In this document: one piece after another, positions 1 through 6,276 of the stretch
How positions within the stretch are numbered: the first letter of the stretch is position 1
Layout of the letters: each line of letters begins with the position of its first letter
Source of the DNA: JAAYAY01 sp964429355
GTDB lineage: Bacteria > Planctomycetota > Planctomycetia > Pirellulales > Thermoguttaceae
Direction: 5' to 3'
NCBI GenBank assembly: GCA_964429355.1
Contig: CAYSCH010000372.1
Location: 1 to 9,362 of the forward strand
Length of the DNA stretch: 9,362 nt
Program-made: the position numbers and the translations under genes
Notes under the pieces: generated by a model
The model's database searches: none
What the model was told of the DNA's origin: nothing
The model's input: the letters and a program-made list of their open reading frames with translations, nothing else

Positions 1-82
1 CCGCCTTGCCCCGCGCCAACGGATCTTCTGTGTGGCCCGCACTCTGAAACAAGGCAATCCTCGCATCCGCCATCTTGACCAT
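1..82 (-). CDS. 5' end of a gene running off the left edge; possible carbon-nitrogen hydrolase
   Basis: Reading the minus strand from position 82 or 73 gives an open frame to the window edge. From the ATG at 73 it reads MADARIALFQSAGHTEDPLA, then RGKA. A second in-frame ATG at 82 adds MVK, and neither start has a clear Shine-Dalgarno, so the start is ambiguous. The frame is open upstream only to a stop at 119-121. The RIALFQ opening strand followed by a 'DP-LA-GK' helix start resembles the N-terminus of nitrilase-superfamily amidohydrolases, which often begin RIALLQ. That resemblance rests on about 20 residues and is weak. The gene would be divergent from the giant gene at 726. It could be a chance open frame. 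Confidence 0.4.
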   Translation of the reverse strand, partial: MVKMADARIALFQSAGHTEDPLARGKA

Positions 83-191
83 GATACACGAATGTTTCCC
101 AAAAAAGGATATGCCCCTTCAAACCGGCCGCTTGGAGTTGGCAGTCGGCTGCCGGACCATCCGTGGCTCATCTGGCAAGGTCTCCACACCT

Positions 192-259
192 GATGCCTTT
201 ATTCTACTTCGGCATCGTTTAGTGATGCCTTCGGACAACGGCCGACCTGTTTCGGCCGA
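192..259. repeat. Cluster of short direct and inverted repeats, possible operator
   Basis: GATGCCTT occurs at 192-199 and again at 224-231, with the inverted half GGCATC at 211-216 between them. A second pair, CGGCCGA, occurs at 239-245 and 253-259, a 14-base period. Such clustering could mark a regulator site, but the words are short and the DNA is GC-rich, so chance is a real possibility. No regulator gene is visible nearby. Confidence 0.2.
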
Positions 260-713
260 TGGGATGGGGGACATTCTCTGCCTTGCGCCGTGGTCGAACC
301 GGGTCCCATTGCCCCGCAACCGGGCCGTCGGGACCGATTCCCAGAGGGATAAACGAAGGCGGATTGGCCCGTGGAGTAGCTCTCCCTTCCTCTGGCCCCG
401 GGGCCTCGCTCCCGGCCGCGATCGGGCCTGAAAACCCCGTTTCCCGCAAGATTTCGGCTCCGTGACCCCATTCCGGGCAATTCCGGAACTCCCTCCGACG
501 CTCGGGCATCCAACCTATCGGCGTCGCAGCGAGTAATCGGGGCTCTTTCCCGATGCGGATTGTGGGGATTTGCCCGGACTTGCCGGACCCAACCAGTAGG
601 GCTATCCCCATGGTCTTGGGCACTGTTTTTGCATGACAAAGCCACACCGCGATGACAGTCTCGAACCTGGTCATCGTGGACTCGATTGCCCTATGGCACT
701 GGTGGTCTTCTTC

Positions 714-718
714 AGGAG
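714..718 (+). promoter_or_regulatory. Ribosome binding site that sets the giant gene's start
   Basis: AGGAG at 714-718 lies 7 bases before the ATG at 726, ideal Shine-Dalgarno spacing. The upstream in-frame ATGs at 633 and 693 have no comparable site. The protein from 726 also begins with a basic stretch leading straight into the conserved LEPLESRTLLSA motif, as expected for this family. Confidence 0.8.
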
Positions 719-725
719 TACGCAG

Positions 726-3700
726 ATGAAAATGTCCAGGCGGCGCAACGGAATTTGGGGTTACACTTCTGGCAAGCCACATCGCGAGTTGCGACTCGAG
801 CCCCTCGAGTCAAGAACACTCCTGTCGGCCACCCCGACCGACAACCGTTTCGATCTGGCCATTTTTGCCGAAAGCACGGAAGTAGCGATCCCGGCCGAAC
901 TCGGTGTCCAGGCCGACGATCGCACCGAGGCATTGTTCACTATCGATGACAGCGGTACGGTCTACCTGGAGACGCCGAACAAACAGACCCTCGGCGACCT
1001 CTTCAGTATCTGGCAGAACAATGCCGGGCTGGCTGGCAATCGGGCCGACGCAGTCCTGACCGAAAACCAACTGCTGGCCCACGTCGAAACCGGCGGAAAA
1101 ACCGTCCAGATGTTCGTCAACGGCCAACTTTCCACACAGTTCGAGAACTACGTCGTCCAGAACGGCGACCAGATCGTGCTCGTCTTTGGCGACAATCCCG
1201 TTCTTTCGGTCAACACGAATTACGGCCCGATCGTTGTCGAGCTGTTTGCGGAAGCGACACCGATCACGGTCGACAACTTCCTGAACTACGTTAACGACGA
1301 CGACTACATCAACTCGTTCTTCCACCGGTTGGTCGAGAGTTTCGTCATCCAGGGGGGTGGCTTCAAGACCTCGGCGACCACCTTCACCGATACCGACCAG
1401 TTTTCCAATATCCCCAACGACGCCCCGATTCAGAACGAGCCGGGTATCTCGAACGTTCGCGGTACCCTGGCCATGGCCAAGTTGGCAGGCAACCCCAATA
1501 GCGCCACCTGCCAGTTCTTCGTCAATCTGAGCGACAATAGCTCGAACCTGGACTACCAGAACAGCGGTTTCACCGTTTTCGGCCAGATCCTCGATATGAC
1601 GACAGTCGACCAGATCGCCGACCTGACGATCACCCCCGCCGCCAGCATCGACACGACGATCAGCGCGAGCGACGCCCAGTTGTTTTCTGCTTTGCCGCTG
1701 GGAATCGGCAATGAGCTCGTGGTGGTCGAGGGGATTGTCGGCCGGGGTGAGATTTCCGGCACGAAGTACTTCGACGGAAATGCAGACGGTAACTTCGACA
1801 ATGGCGAAAGCCCGCTGGCCGGGGCAACGGTTTACCTCGACGCGAACGACAACGGGATACTGGATATCGACGAAACGAAGACAGTCACCGGAGCGGACGG
1901 CTCCTACTTCTTCCAAGTAGAACCGGGGACGTACATCGTTCGTTCCGACGTGTCGACCGGAAGCGTCGCCACCGAGCCGCTGTCTCCCGAGTCCTACACG
2001 GTGGTGGTCGAGATTGGGCGAGAAACGAGCAACTGCAATTTTGGAATCACTCTGCCCGTGCCCAGCGGCATCGACCTCTTGGCGGTTTCTGATACGGGCA
2101 GTGCCAACGACGACAACCTGACCCGGAACAACAACGCCGATGCGCCGTCCGCCCTTCAGTTCTTCGTCAGTGGCGTCAGCCGTGGGGCCGATGTTCGCAT
2201 CTTTGTCGGCACAACGCTCCTTGGCAGTCAGGTGGCCACGGGCGATACCGTGATCGTGACGACCAGCGGGACACACACGCTGGCCGATGGCCTGCACAAC
2301 ATCACCGCCGTACAGGTTCTGGGAGGAACCACCAATCCGTCTGCCCCGCTGGAGATCACCGTCGACGCGACCGCGCCCGGCACGCTGACCAACGAGGCCC
2401 CGGCCATCGCGCGGGTCGGATTGGCCTACTCCTTCGACGGCCAGAGCCCCGAGGAAGGAATCGTCGCCTACTCGCTGGCAGACGCACCCGAAGGCATGAC
2501 CATCGACGCAGTCACGGGCCAGCTCGCCTGGACCCCGACCAGCGAACAGGCCGAGCCCCAGTCGTTCTCGATCGTCATCACCGATGCGGCCGGAAATACA
2601 ACCTCGCACACGGTATCTTTGACCGTGCTGGGCGACATCGCGGCCTACCCCGATGTGTACACCGTGGATGAAGACGCGACGTTGACGAAGGACGCTACGG
2701 CCGGCGTACTGGCCAATGATGATACGACCTCCGGCACGCTCACGGTGGCCCTCGTCGTGCAGCCGGCTCATGGCACGGTGGCGTTGAATTCCGACGGCGG
2801 ATTTGAGTACCTACCTGCCGAAGATTTTCACGGCACCGACACCTTCACCTACCGGGCCACCAACGCGGACGGTGACGATTCGAACGTGGCGGCCGTCGTG
2901 ATCACGGTCAACCCGGTCAACGACGCACCGGTCGGTTTGTCCGACTTCTATTCGGTTCAGGAAGGTGCAACCCTGGCCGTAACGGCCGCGGAGGGCCTCC
3001 TGGCCAACGACCTTGATATCGACGGCGACTTTCTCACGGCTACGATCGTTACTTCGCCCCTTCAAGGCACCGTGACCCTCAATGCCAACGGCGGTTTCAG
3101 CTACCAGCCCGACCCGGGCTTCGTCGGCATCGACTCCTTCACCTACAAGGTCAACGACGGACTTCTCGATTCGTCTCCGATCACGGTCACGATCGCGGTG
3201 ACCGAGACGGTCATAAATCTGGGGGCAGTCGACTTTCTCCTCATTCCCCACCTCGATCCGTCCAGCGGCACGCTCACCTACACACTCCAGACGACCCACG
3301 ATGGTTGGCTGACGTTCGACGCCTTGTACGGCAGCGCCACCACCACGGTCACCATGACCCTCTACGACAGCGACGGCAAATACCTGGCCGTTTCGTCCGC
3401 CCTCGACGGGAGGCAACGCCTCGATTGGGAGACCACGGCGGGCACCTCCTATTCCTTGCGACTCGCAGGCACCTCCAGCGACGTTGAGCTGCGCATCGCC
3501 AACCTTCTGCACCAGGACGGCACAACGATCACCGTCTATGGCACTGCCGCTGCCGACGATTTGCTCTTCAGCGCCGAAGAGGGACGCAACATCACCATCA
3601 ACGGCGTCGTTTACGCCTTCAGCAACAGCGAGGTGTCGGTCGTCAATTTCGATGCCGACAAGTCCGCCGCCGACACGGGAAGCGACGTGGTCCGGGTGGA

Positions 3701-6122
3701 AGGATCCGAGCTCGGCGAAACGCTCACCGCAACCTTCGAGGGCGAGGACCTGGTGCCGACGATGGTCTTCCGGACCAATGCCGGCATCACGTTGCCGCTG
3801 ACCGTCACGGCCACGAACTTCGAACAGTTGTTGGCTTGGTCGCGCTCCGGCGACGCCGATACGGCCGTCTTCGAGGATTCACCGGGTCGGGACAAGGGCA
3901 AGGCGCGCCCGGGGGAAGACGTGTCGCTGAGCCGCGGTAAGGGTGGATATGCAACCTGCTACCGCCGCGCCAAACTGTTCGAGAACGTCACCTTTGTCGG
4001 AGCCAACAGCCCCGACGACGACACGATCATTCTCTTCGATACGACCGGCTCGGACGAGTTCGAGGCCAATGCCCAGGCACGGACCCACCAACTCGTCACC
4101 GAGAGCGGCCTGGTATGCACGGCTCAGAACTTCTCGGAACTGCTCGTTCGGTCCACTTATGACGGCGGCACCGATAGGGCTGCCTTCATCGATTCGAGCC
4201 AGAACGACAAATTCGTGGCCCGGCCGGGCAAGGCCCGGCTGTATAACATCGTGGAGGGCCACGAGTTCGACCTGGTCGTTCGAAATTTCGACGAGGCCAC
4301 GGTCGAATTCACGGGCGGCATCGACATCGCGCGGCTCACAGATTCCGCCAAGAGCGACAGTTTCTCCGGAACCTCCACGCTCTCTTCGTTCACGGGCCCC
4401 GGCTTCGCCTACACAATCAAGCAGGCCGAACAGGTTTCCGTAACATCGCTCTACGACAACGATTCCGACACGGCGGTGATCCATGACACCTCAGCCAACG
4501 ACGTTCTCCAATGCAACTATACCGGCGAGAACCGGCCGGCGGCCCAATTGTGGACTCCCGACAAGCTCGGCCAGATGCTCTACGAACTTGTCGACATCGA
4601 GACCATCGACGCCTACGGCACAACCGGCCTGAATCGGGCGCATGTCGTCGACTACATACAGCTCCACGGTCTGTGGAACCTGAATAATTCACCCGTTGCC
4701 GAAGACGACAGTTTCACGATCAACGAAGACAACGCGCTGACGATCGACGCTGCCACGGGCGTGCTTGCCAACGATACCGACGCCAACAGCGACATGCTGA
4801 CCGCGGCGCTGGTGTCGGCTCCGTCGCACGGTTTGCTGGCGCTCCATGCCGACGGCTCCTTCACCTACACGCCGGCTGCCGAGTTCTCGGGTACCGACAC
4901 GTTCACCTATATTGCCAGCGATGGACTCGGCAACTCCGGGGAGACGACCGTAACGCTCACGATCCATCCGGTCAACGACGGGCCGCCCGTCGTTGCCGAT
5001 GACGATTACGCCATTGCTGTCAACGGCACGTTGACCGCCATCGTGGCGTCGGGCGTGCTCGCCAACGATAGCGACGTTGACGGCGACACCCTGGTCGCAA
5101 GCCTGTCCACCGAGCCGGCCCATGGCACCGTGGTACTCAATGCGGACGGCTCGTTCACCTATACGCCGGTTACGGATTTCCACGGCACCGACAGCTTCAC
5201 CTACGTTGCCAGCGACGGGACCGCCGAGTCGCTGAAAGCCACCGTGACCATTCGGGTCAACTCCCCGGCAACTCCGGCCGACGAAACTTATTCGATGCTG
5301 GAAGACGGAGTTTTGACCCGCGACGCCGCCAGTGGCGTGCTCGCCAACGACAGCGACTTGGACGGCGACGCCCTAGTCGCGAGTCTGCATACCCCTCCGG
5401 CCCACGGCACCGTGACGCTCAATGCCGACGGCTCCTTCACCTACACGCCGGCTGCCGAGTTCTCGGGTACCGACACGTTCACCTACGTTGCCAACGACGG
5501 CTTCGGCAACTCGGCGCCAGCCACCGTGACCCTGATCGTCAACGACGCTCCGGCGGCCGTTGGCGACGACTACTCCGTGGACGAAGACAACATCCTGACG
5601 GTAGGTGCCGCGGGCGGTGTCCTGAACAACGACAGCGACGTGGACAGCACCACGCTCACCGCCACGCTCGTGTCGGCGCCTGCCCACGGCAGCCTGACGC
5701 TCAATGCCGACGGGTCATTCACCTACACACCCATAGGCAACTTCCACGGCACCGACACCTTCACCTACGTTGCCAGTGATGGAACGGCCGATTCGGCGGT
5801 CGCGGCCGTTACCATAACGGTGCTTTCGGAAAACGATCCACCGGTTGCCGCCTACGACACCTACAGCGTTGAGGTCAATGGTACTTTGAGCGTCGACACG
5901 GCAGCGCTCGGGCTGCTGGCCAACGACATCGACCTGGACGGCAATCCCCTGGCAGCAACGCTGGTCGCTGACGTGGCAAACGGCTCGCTGACGTTCGGCA
6001 GCGACGGACTGTTCACCTACACGCCGAACGCCGACTTCCAAGGCACCGACACCTTCACCTACACGGTCAACGACGGCTTGTCGGATTCGGCGGTTGCGAC
6101 CGTCACGATCACGGTGGTGTAG
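726..6122 (+). CDS. Giant LEPR-motif surface protein with cyclophilin domain and cadherin-like repeats
   Basis: This 1798-residue protein is probably exported and sits on or outside the cell. Residue numbers count from the ATG at 726. Order: basic N-terminus and LEPLESRTLLSA motif (24-35), small beta domain (about 68-158), cyclophilin domain (159 to about 300), SdrD-B-like domain (343-441), Ig-like domain (about 442-550), putative Ig/cadherin domain (about 551-636), two cadherin-like repeats (637-828), PPC-like domain and degenerate repeats (829-1320), then five cadherin-like repeats (1322-1798). It is acidic and rich in Asp, Thr, Ala and Gly, and nearly free of Cys, typical of extracellular bacterial repeat proteins. 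There is no clear hydrophobic Sec signal; the LEPR-like motif is common at the N-termini of planctomycete proteins of this type. The last residues are the end of a repeat (TITVV), followed by tandem stops TAG TAA. I see no LPXTG, PEP-CTERM, dockerin or transmembrane anchor. Adhesion or matrix is the likely role; prolyl isomerisation is a plausible added activity. Confidence 0.95.
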   Translation: MKMSRRRNGIWGYTSGKPHRELRLEPLESRTLLSATPTDNRFDLAIFAESTEVAIPAELGVQADDRTEALFTIDDSGTVYLETPNKQTLGDLFSIWQNNAGLAGNRADAVLTENQLLAHVETGGKTVQMFVNGQLSTQFENYVVQNGDQIVLVFGDNPVLSVNTNYGPIVVELFAEATPITVDNFLNYVNDDDYINSFFHRLVESFVIQGGGFKTSATTFTDTDQFSNIPNDAPIQNEPGISNVRGTLAMAKLAGNPNSATCQFFVNLSDNSSNLDYQNSGFTVFGQILDMTTVDQIADLTITPAASIDTTISASDAQLFSALPLGIGNELVVVEGIVGRGEISGTKYFDGNADGNFDNGESPLAGATVYLDANDNGILDIDETKTVTGADGSYFFQVEPGTYIVRSDVSTGSVATEPLSPESYTVVVEIGRETSNCNFGITLPVPSGIDLLAVSDTGSANDDNLTRNNNADAPSALQFFVSGVSRGADVRIFVGTTLLGSQVATGDTVIVTTSGTHTLADGLHNITAVQVLGGTTNPSAPLEITVDATAPGTLTNEAPAIARVGLAYSFDGQSPEEGIVAYSLADAPEGMTIDAVTGQLAWTPTSEQAEPQSFSIVITDAAGNTTSHTVSLTVLGDIAAYPDVYTVDEDATLTKDATAGVLANDDTTSGTLTVALVVQPAHGTVALNSDGGFEYLPAEDFHGTDTFTYRATNADGDDSNVAAVVITVNPVNDAPVGLSDFYSVQEGATLAVTAAEGLLANDLDIDGDFLTATIVTSPLQGTVTLNANGGFSYQPDPGFVGIDSFTYKVNDGLLDSSPITVTIAVTETVINLGAVDFLLIPHLDPSSGTLTYTLQTTHDGWLTFDALYGSATTTVTMTLYDSDGKYLAVSSALDGRQRLDWETTAGTSYSLRLAGTSSDVELRIANLLHQDGTTITVYGTAAADDLLFSAEEGRNITINGVVYAFSNSEVSVVNFDADKSAADTGSDVVRVEGSELGETLTATFEGEDLVPTMVFRTNAGITLPLTVTATNFEQLLAWSRSGDADTAVFEDSPGRDKGKARPGEDVSLSRGKGGYATCYRRAKLFENVTFVGANSPDDDTIILFDTTGSDEFEANAQARTHQLVTESGLVCTAQNFSELLVRSTYDGGTDRAAFIDSSQNDKFVARPGKARLYNIVEGHEFDLVVRNFDEATVEFTGGIDIARLTDSAKSDSFSGTSTLSSFTGPGFAYTIKQAEQVSVTSLYDNDSDTAVIHDTSANDVLQCNYTGENRPAAQLWTPDKLGQMLYELVDIETIDAYGTTGLNRAHVVDYIQLHGLWNLNNSPVAEDDSFTINEDNALTIDAATGVLANDTDANSDMLTAALVSAPSHGLLALHADGSFTYTPAAEFSGTDTFTYIASDGLGNSGETTVTLTIHPVNDGPPVVADDDYAIAVNGTLTAIVASGVLANDSDVDGDTLVASLSTEPAHGTVVLNADGSFTYTPVTDFHGTDSFTYVASDGTAESLKATVTIRVNSPATPADETYSMLEDGVLTRDAASGVLANDSDLDGDALVASLHTPPAHGTVTLNADGSFTYTPAAEFSGTDTFTYVANDGFGNSAPATVTLIVNDAPAAVGDDYSVDEDNILTVGAAGGVLNNDSDVDSTTLTATLVSAPAHGSLTLNADGSFTYTPIGNFHGTDTFTYVASDGTADSAVAAVTITVLSENDPPVAAYDTYSVEVNGTLSVDTAALGLLANDIDLDGNPLAATLVADVANGSLTFGSDGLFTYTPNADFQGTDTFTYTVNDGLSDSAVATVTITVV
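795..830 (+). other. LEPLESRTLLSA N-terminal motif (LEPR-XLL type)
   Basis: Residues 24-35 read LEPLESRTLLSA, a close match to the LEPR-XLL N-terminal motif (L-E-x-R-x-L-L-S-A core) found on very large planctomycete proteins. It follows a basic leader (MKMSRRR) and precedes the mature-looking region. The motif is thought to be linked to export or sorting, but its mechanism is unknown to me. It is the best single marker of the phylum in this window. Confidence 0.85.
927..1199 (+). other. Small beta domain before the cyclophilin (residues 68-158)
   Basis: The segment has the pattern 'FTIDDSGTVYLETP ... TLGDLFSIW ... VQMFVNGQ ... NYVVQNGDQIVLVFGDNP'. From memory, this spacing (a strand ending in a Thr-Leu-Gly-x-[LF]-F-x-[IV]-W helix, then VNG, then a GDQIVLxFG strand) resembles a small domain seen in other bacterial and archaeal exported proteins, where it often follows His-rich sequence. 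Here the His residues are absent. The function is unknown. It joins the cyclophilin directly, with no linker, so it may cap or position that domain. Confidence 0.5.
1200..1625 (+). other. Cyclophilin-type peptidyl-prolyl cis-trans isomerase domain (residues 159-300)
   Basis: The opening 'TNYGPIVVELFAEATPITVDNF' pattern and the later 'FTVFGQI' are cyclophilin hallmarks. Catalytic positions match human cyclophilin A: Arg201 (CypA R55), Phe206 (F60) and Gln209 (Q63), with the same 5 and 8 residue spacing. 'LAMAK' (248-252) and 'QFFVN' (263-267) match the substrate-binding strands (M100-A101 and Q111-F113 in CypA). The Trp121 position is Leu, as in many bacterial cyclophilins. The domain is likely active. 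Its fusion into a giant repeat protein suggests it folds the protein itself or partners outside the cytoplasm. Confidence 0.92.
1752..2048 (+). other. SdrD-B-like (Cna-B type) domain with two calcium-loop motifs (residues 343-441)
   Basis: The domain starts 'ISGTKYFDGNADGNFDNGE' and ends 'CNFGI', the layout of SdrD B-type prealbumin-like domains in bacterial surface proteins. Two EF-hand-like acidic loops are visible: D350-x-N-x-D-G-x-x-D-x-G-E361 and D372-x-N-D-N-G-x-x-D-x-x-E383. These should bind calcium and rigidify the stalk. The usual role of such domains is spacing and stiffness rather than catalysis. Confidence 0.85.
2049..2375 (+). other. Bacterial Ig-like domain (residues 442-550)
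   Basis: The segment has the pattern 'DLLAVSDTGSANDDNLTRNNN ... ADVRIFVGTTLLGS ... TLADGLHNITAVQV ... ITVDATAP', typical of bacterial Ig-like modules that begin with a 'DTGxSxxDxxT' calcium-type motif and end with 'VTIDTTAP'. It is a structural spacer in extracellular proteins. Confidence 0.75.
2376..2633 (+). other. Putative Ig / dystroglycan-type cadherin-like domain (residues 551-636)
   Basis: It contains 'YSLADAPEGMTIDAVTGQLAWTPTSEQAE', then 'FSIVITDAAGN'. The Y-x-L-x-x-A-P-x-G-M-x-I-D-x-x-T-G-x-L-x-W-x-P signature is characteristic of the putative Ig (He-PIG / dystroglycan-type cadherin-like) family. It is a single copy between the Ig-like domain and the first repeat array. Confidence 0.85.
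2634..3209 (+). repeat. Cadherin-like (tandem-95 type) repeats 1 and 2
   Basis: Two units of about 95 residues start at 2634 and 2925. Each has the core 'Y-x-V-x-E-x-A-x-L ... G-[VL]-L-A-N-D ... G-T-V-x-L-N ... G-G-F-x-Y-x-P-x-x-x-F-x-G-x-D-[ST]-F-T-Y', and unit 1 ends with 'NPVND' before 'APV'. The D-x-D-G-D calcium-type motif is intact in unit 2 ('DLDIDGD') but not in unit 1 ('DDTTSGT'). These are stalk or adhesion modules of the Big-9/VCBS/tandem-95 type. Confidence 0.9.
3210..3683 (+). other. PPC-like beta domain followed by a 'GTAAADD' link region
   Basis: Residues 829 to about 937 ('LGAVDFLL ... YTLQTTHDGWLTFDALYG ... MTLYDSDGKYLAVS ... QRLDWETTAGTSYSLRLAGTSSDVELRIANLL') have the strand pattern of a bacterial pre-peptidase C-terminal (PPC) beta-sandwich. 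They are followed by 'VYGTAAADDLLFSAEEG ... ITINGVVYAF', a link seen before Asp-rich repeats in planctomycete proteins. The family assignment is from pattern memory only. Confidence 0.6.
3684..4685 (+). repeat. Degenerate ~53-residue 'D-x-A-x-x-x-D-S' tandem repeats
   Basis: About six units start at residues 987, 1045, 1099, 1150, 1200 and 1248, with a partial seventh at 1303, so lengths are 58, 54, 51, 50, 48 and 55. Each begins with a D-x-A-x-[FLI]-x-D-[ST] core: DTAVFEDS, DTIILFDT, DRAAFIDS, DIARLTDS, DTAVIHDT. An [N/D]-x-F-like position follows about 10 residues later, and a 'NF-E' or 'E-V' strand leads to the next core. They show almost no DNA identity, so they are old. A beta-solenoid-like stack is a reasonable guess. 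Confidence 0.7.
4846..4909 (+). repeat. 64-base perfect direct repeat, copy 1 (in cadherin-like unit 3)
   Basis: These 64 bases recur exactly at 5422-5485. They encode ADGSFTYTPAAEFSGTDTFT plus flanking codon parts. The spacing of 576 bases equals two repeat units, so identity skips unit 4. Confidence 0.95.
5422..5485 (+). repeat. 64-base perfect direct repeat, copy 2 (in cadherin-like unit 5)
   Basis: This is identical to 4846-4909. The first half of unit 5 (GVLANDSDLDGDALVASL) instead resembles unit 4 (GVLANDSDVDGDTLVASL), so unit 5 looks like a mosaic of units 4 and 3. Confidence 0.95.
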
Positions 6123-6150
6123 TAACCCCAATGACGCGCCGGTGAATAAC
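6120..6150 (+). pseudogene. Vestigial repeat linker past the stop, in the +1 frame
   Basis: The stop codon is TAG at 6120-6122, with TAA directly after it. In the +1 frame, codons 6121-6144 read SNPNDAPV, the typical tandem-95 linker (compare NPVNDAPV between units 1 and 2). Removing a single T at 6120 would join TITVV to SNPNDAPV in frame. After that the frame reads NNLNRTATAVARP and stops at 6184, without any recognisable repeat. This suggests a lost eighth unit plus a frameshift. Confidence 0.5.
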
Positions 6151-6157
6151 TTGAACA

Positions 6158-6182
6158 GGACTGCCACCGCAGTGGCACGTCC
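6158..6182 (+). terminator. Hairpin after the giant gene, possible terminator
   Basis: GGAC-TGCCAC, loop CGCA, GTGGCA-c-GTCC forms a 10-bp stem with one bulged C, beginning 35 bases after the stop. There is no T-run after it, so it is not a standard intrinsic terminator. It could be a structured mRNA end or a palindromic repeat element. The rest of the 154-base gap (6123-6276) between the convergent genes shows nothing else clear. Confidence 0.4.
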
Positions 6183-6276
6183 ATGAGCGAGAGCGAAGGG
6201 CGTGGTTTGTGGGAAAGCGCGCCGTTGGTTTCGCAGGGCTCGCAATCCAAGTGACCAACTTATTTCTGGTCCCGCC

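Larger units (their letters stand above)
83..725. other. Divergent intergenic region, no gene recognised
   Basis: This 643-base stretch contains open frames on both strands, but their translations are rich in Arg, Gly, Pro and Ser and show no domain-like pattern, as expected of GC-rich non-coding DNA. I found no tRNA-like cloverleaf and no convincing -35/-10 pair. It holds a perfect 12-base palindrome, GGCCCCGGGGCC, at 394-405, and a cluster of short repeats at 192-259, listed separately. It should contain the promoter of the giant gene and perhaps that of the divergent gene at the left edge, but I cannot place either. Confidence 0.6.
4689..6119 (+). repeat. Cadherin-like (tandem-95 type) repeats 3 to 7
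   Basis: Five units of 94-97 residues start at 4689, 4980, 5265, 5547 and 5838. The consensus is 'DDxYSVxEDxxLT ... GVLANDSDxDGD ... PAHGTVTLNADGSFTYTP ... F-x-GTDTFTYVASDG ... ATVTITV'. Units 3 to 6 are far more alike, at protein and DNA level, than units 1 and 2, indicating later duplication or gene conversion. The array ends the protein without any C-terminal domain. Confidence 0.93.

Noticed and set aside
75..431. 118-codon plus-strand open frame
   Set aside because: No recognisable pattern or ribosome binding site, and it overlaps the better-supported partial minus-strand gene at 1-82.
633..725. Longer start of the giant gene at 633 or 693
   Set aside because: No Shine-Dalgarno precedes either ATG, and the extra residues are not family-like, whereas AGGAG at 714-718 is ideally placed for 726.
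199..782. Overlapping minus-strand open frames in the upstream region
   Set aside because: Arg/Gly/Pro-rich translations, no motifs, no ribosome binding site, and overlap with the giant gene's start.
810..2771. 653-codon open frame antisense to the giant gene
   Set aside because: Its translation is a Val/Gly/Arg/Asp-rich mirror of the GAC- and GTC-rich sense codons, with no domain pattern. The sense frame has clear domains throughout.
4689..6119. CRISPR-like or satellite array from regularly spaced similar segments
   Set aside because: The period is about 285-290 bases, a multiple of three, the segments keep an open frame and encode cadherin-like domains.
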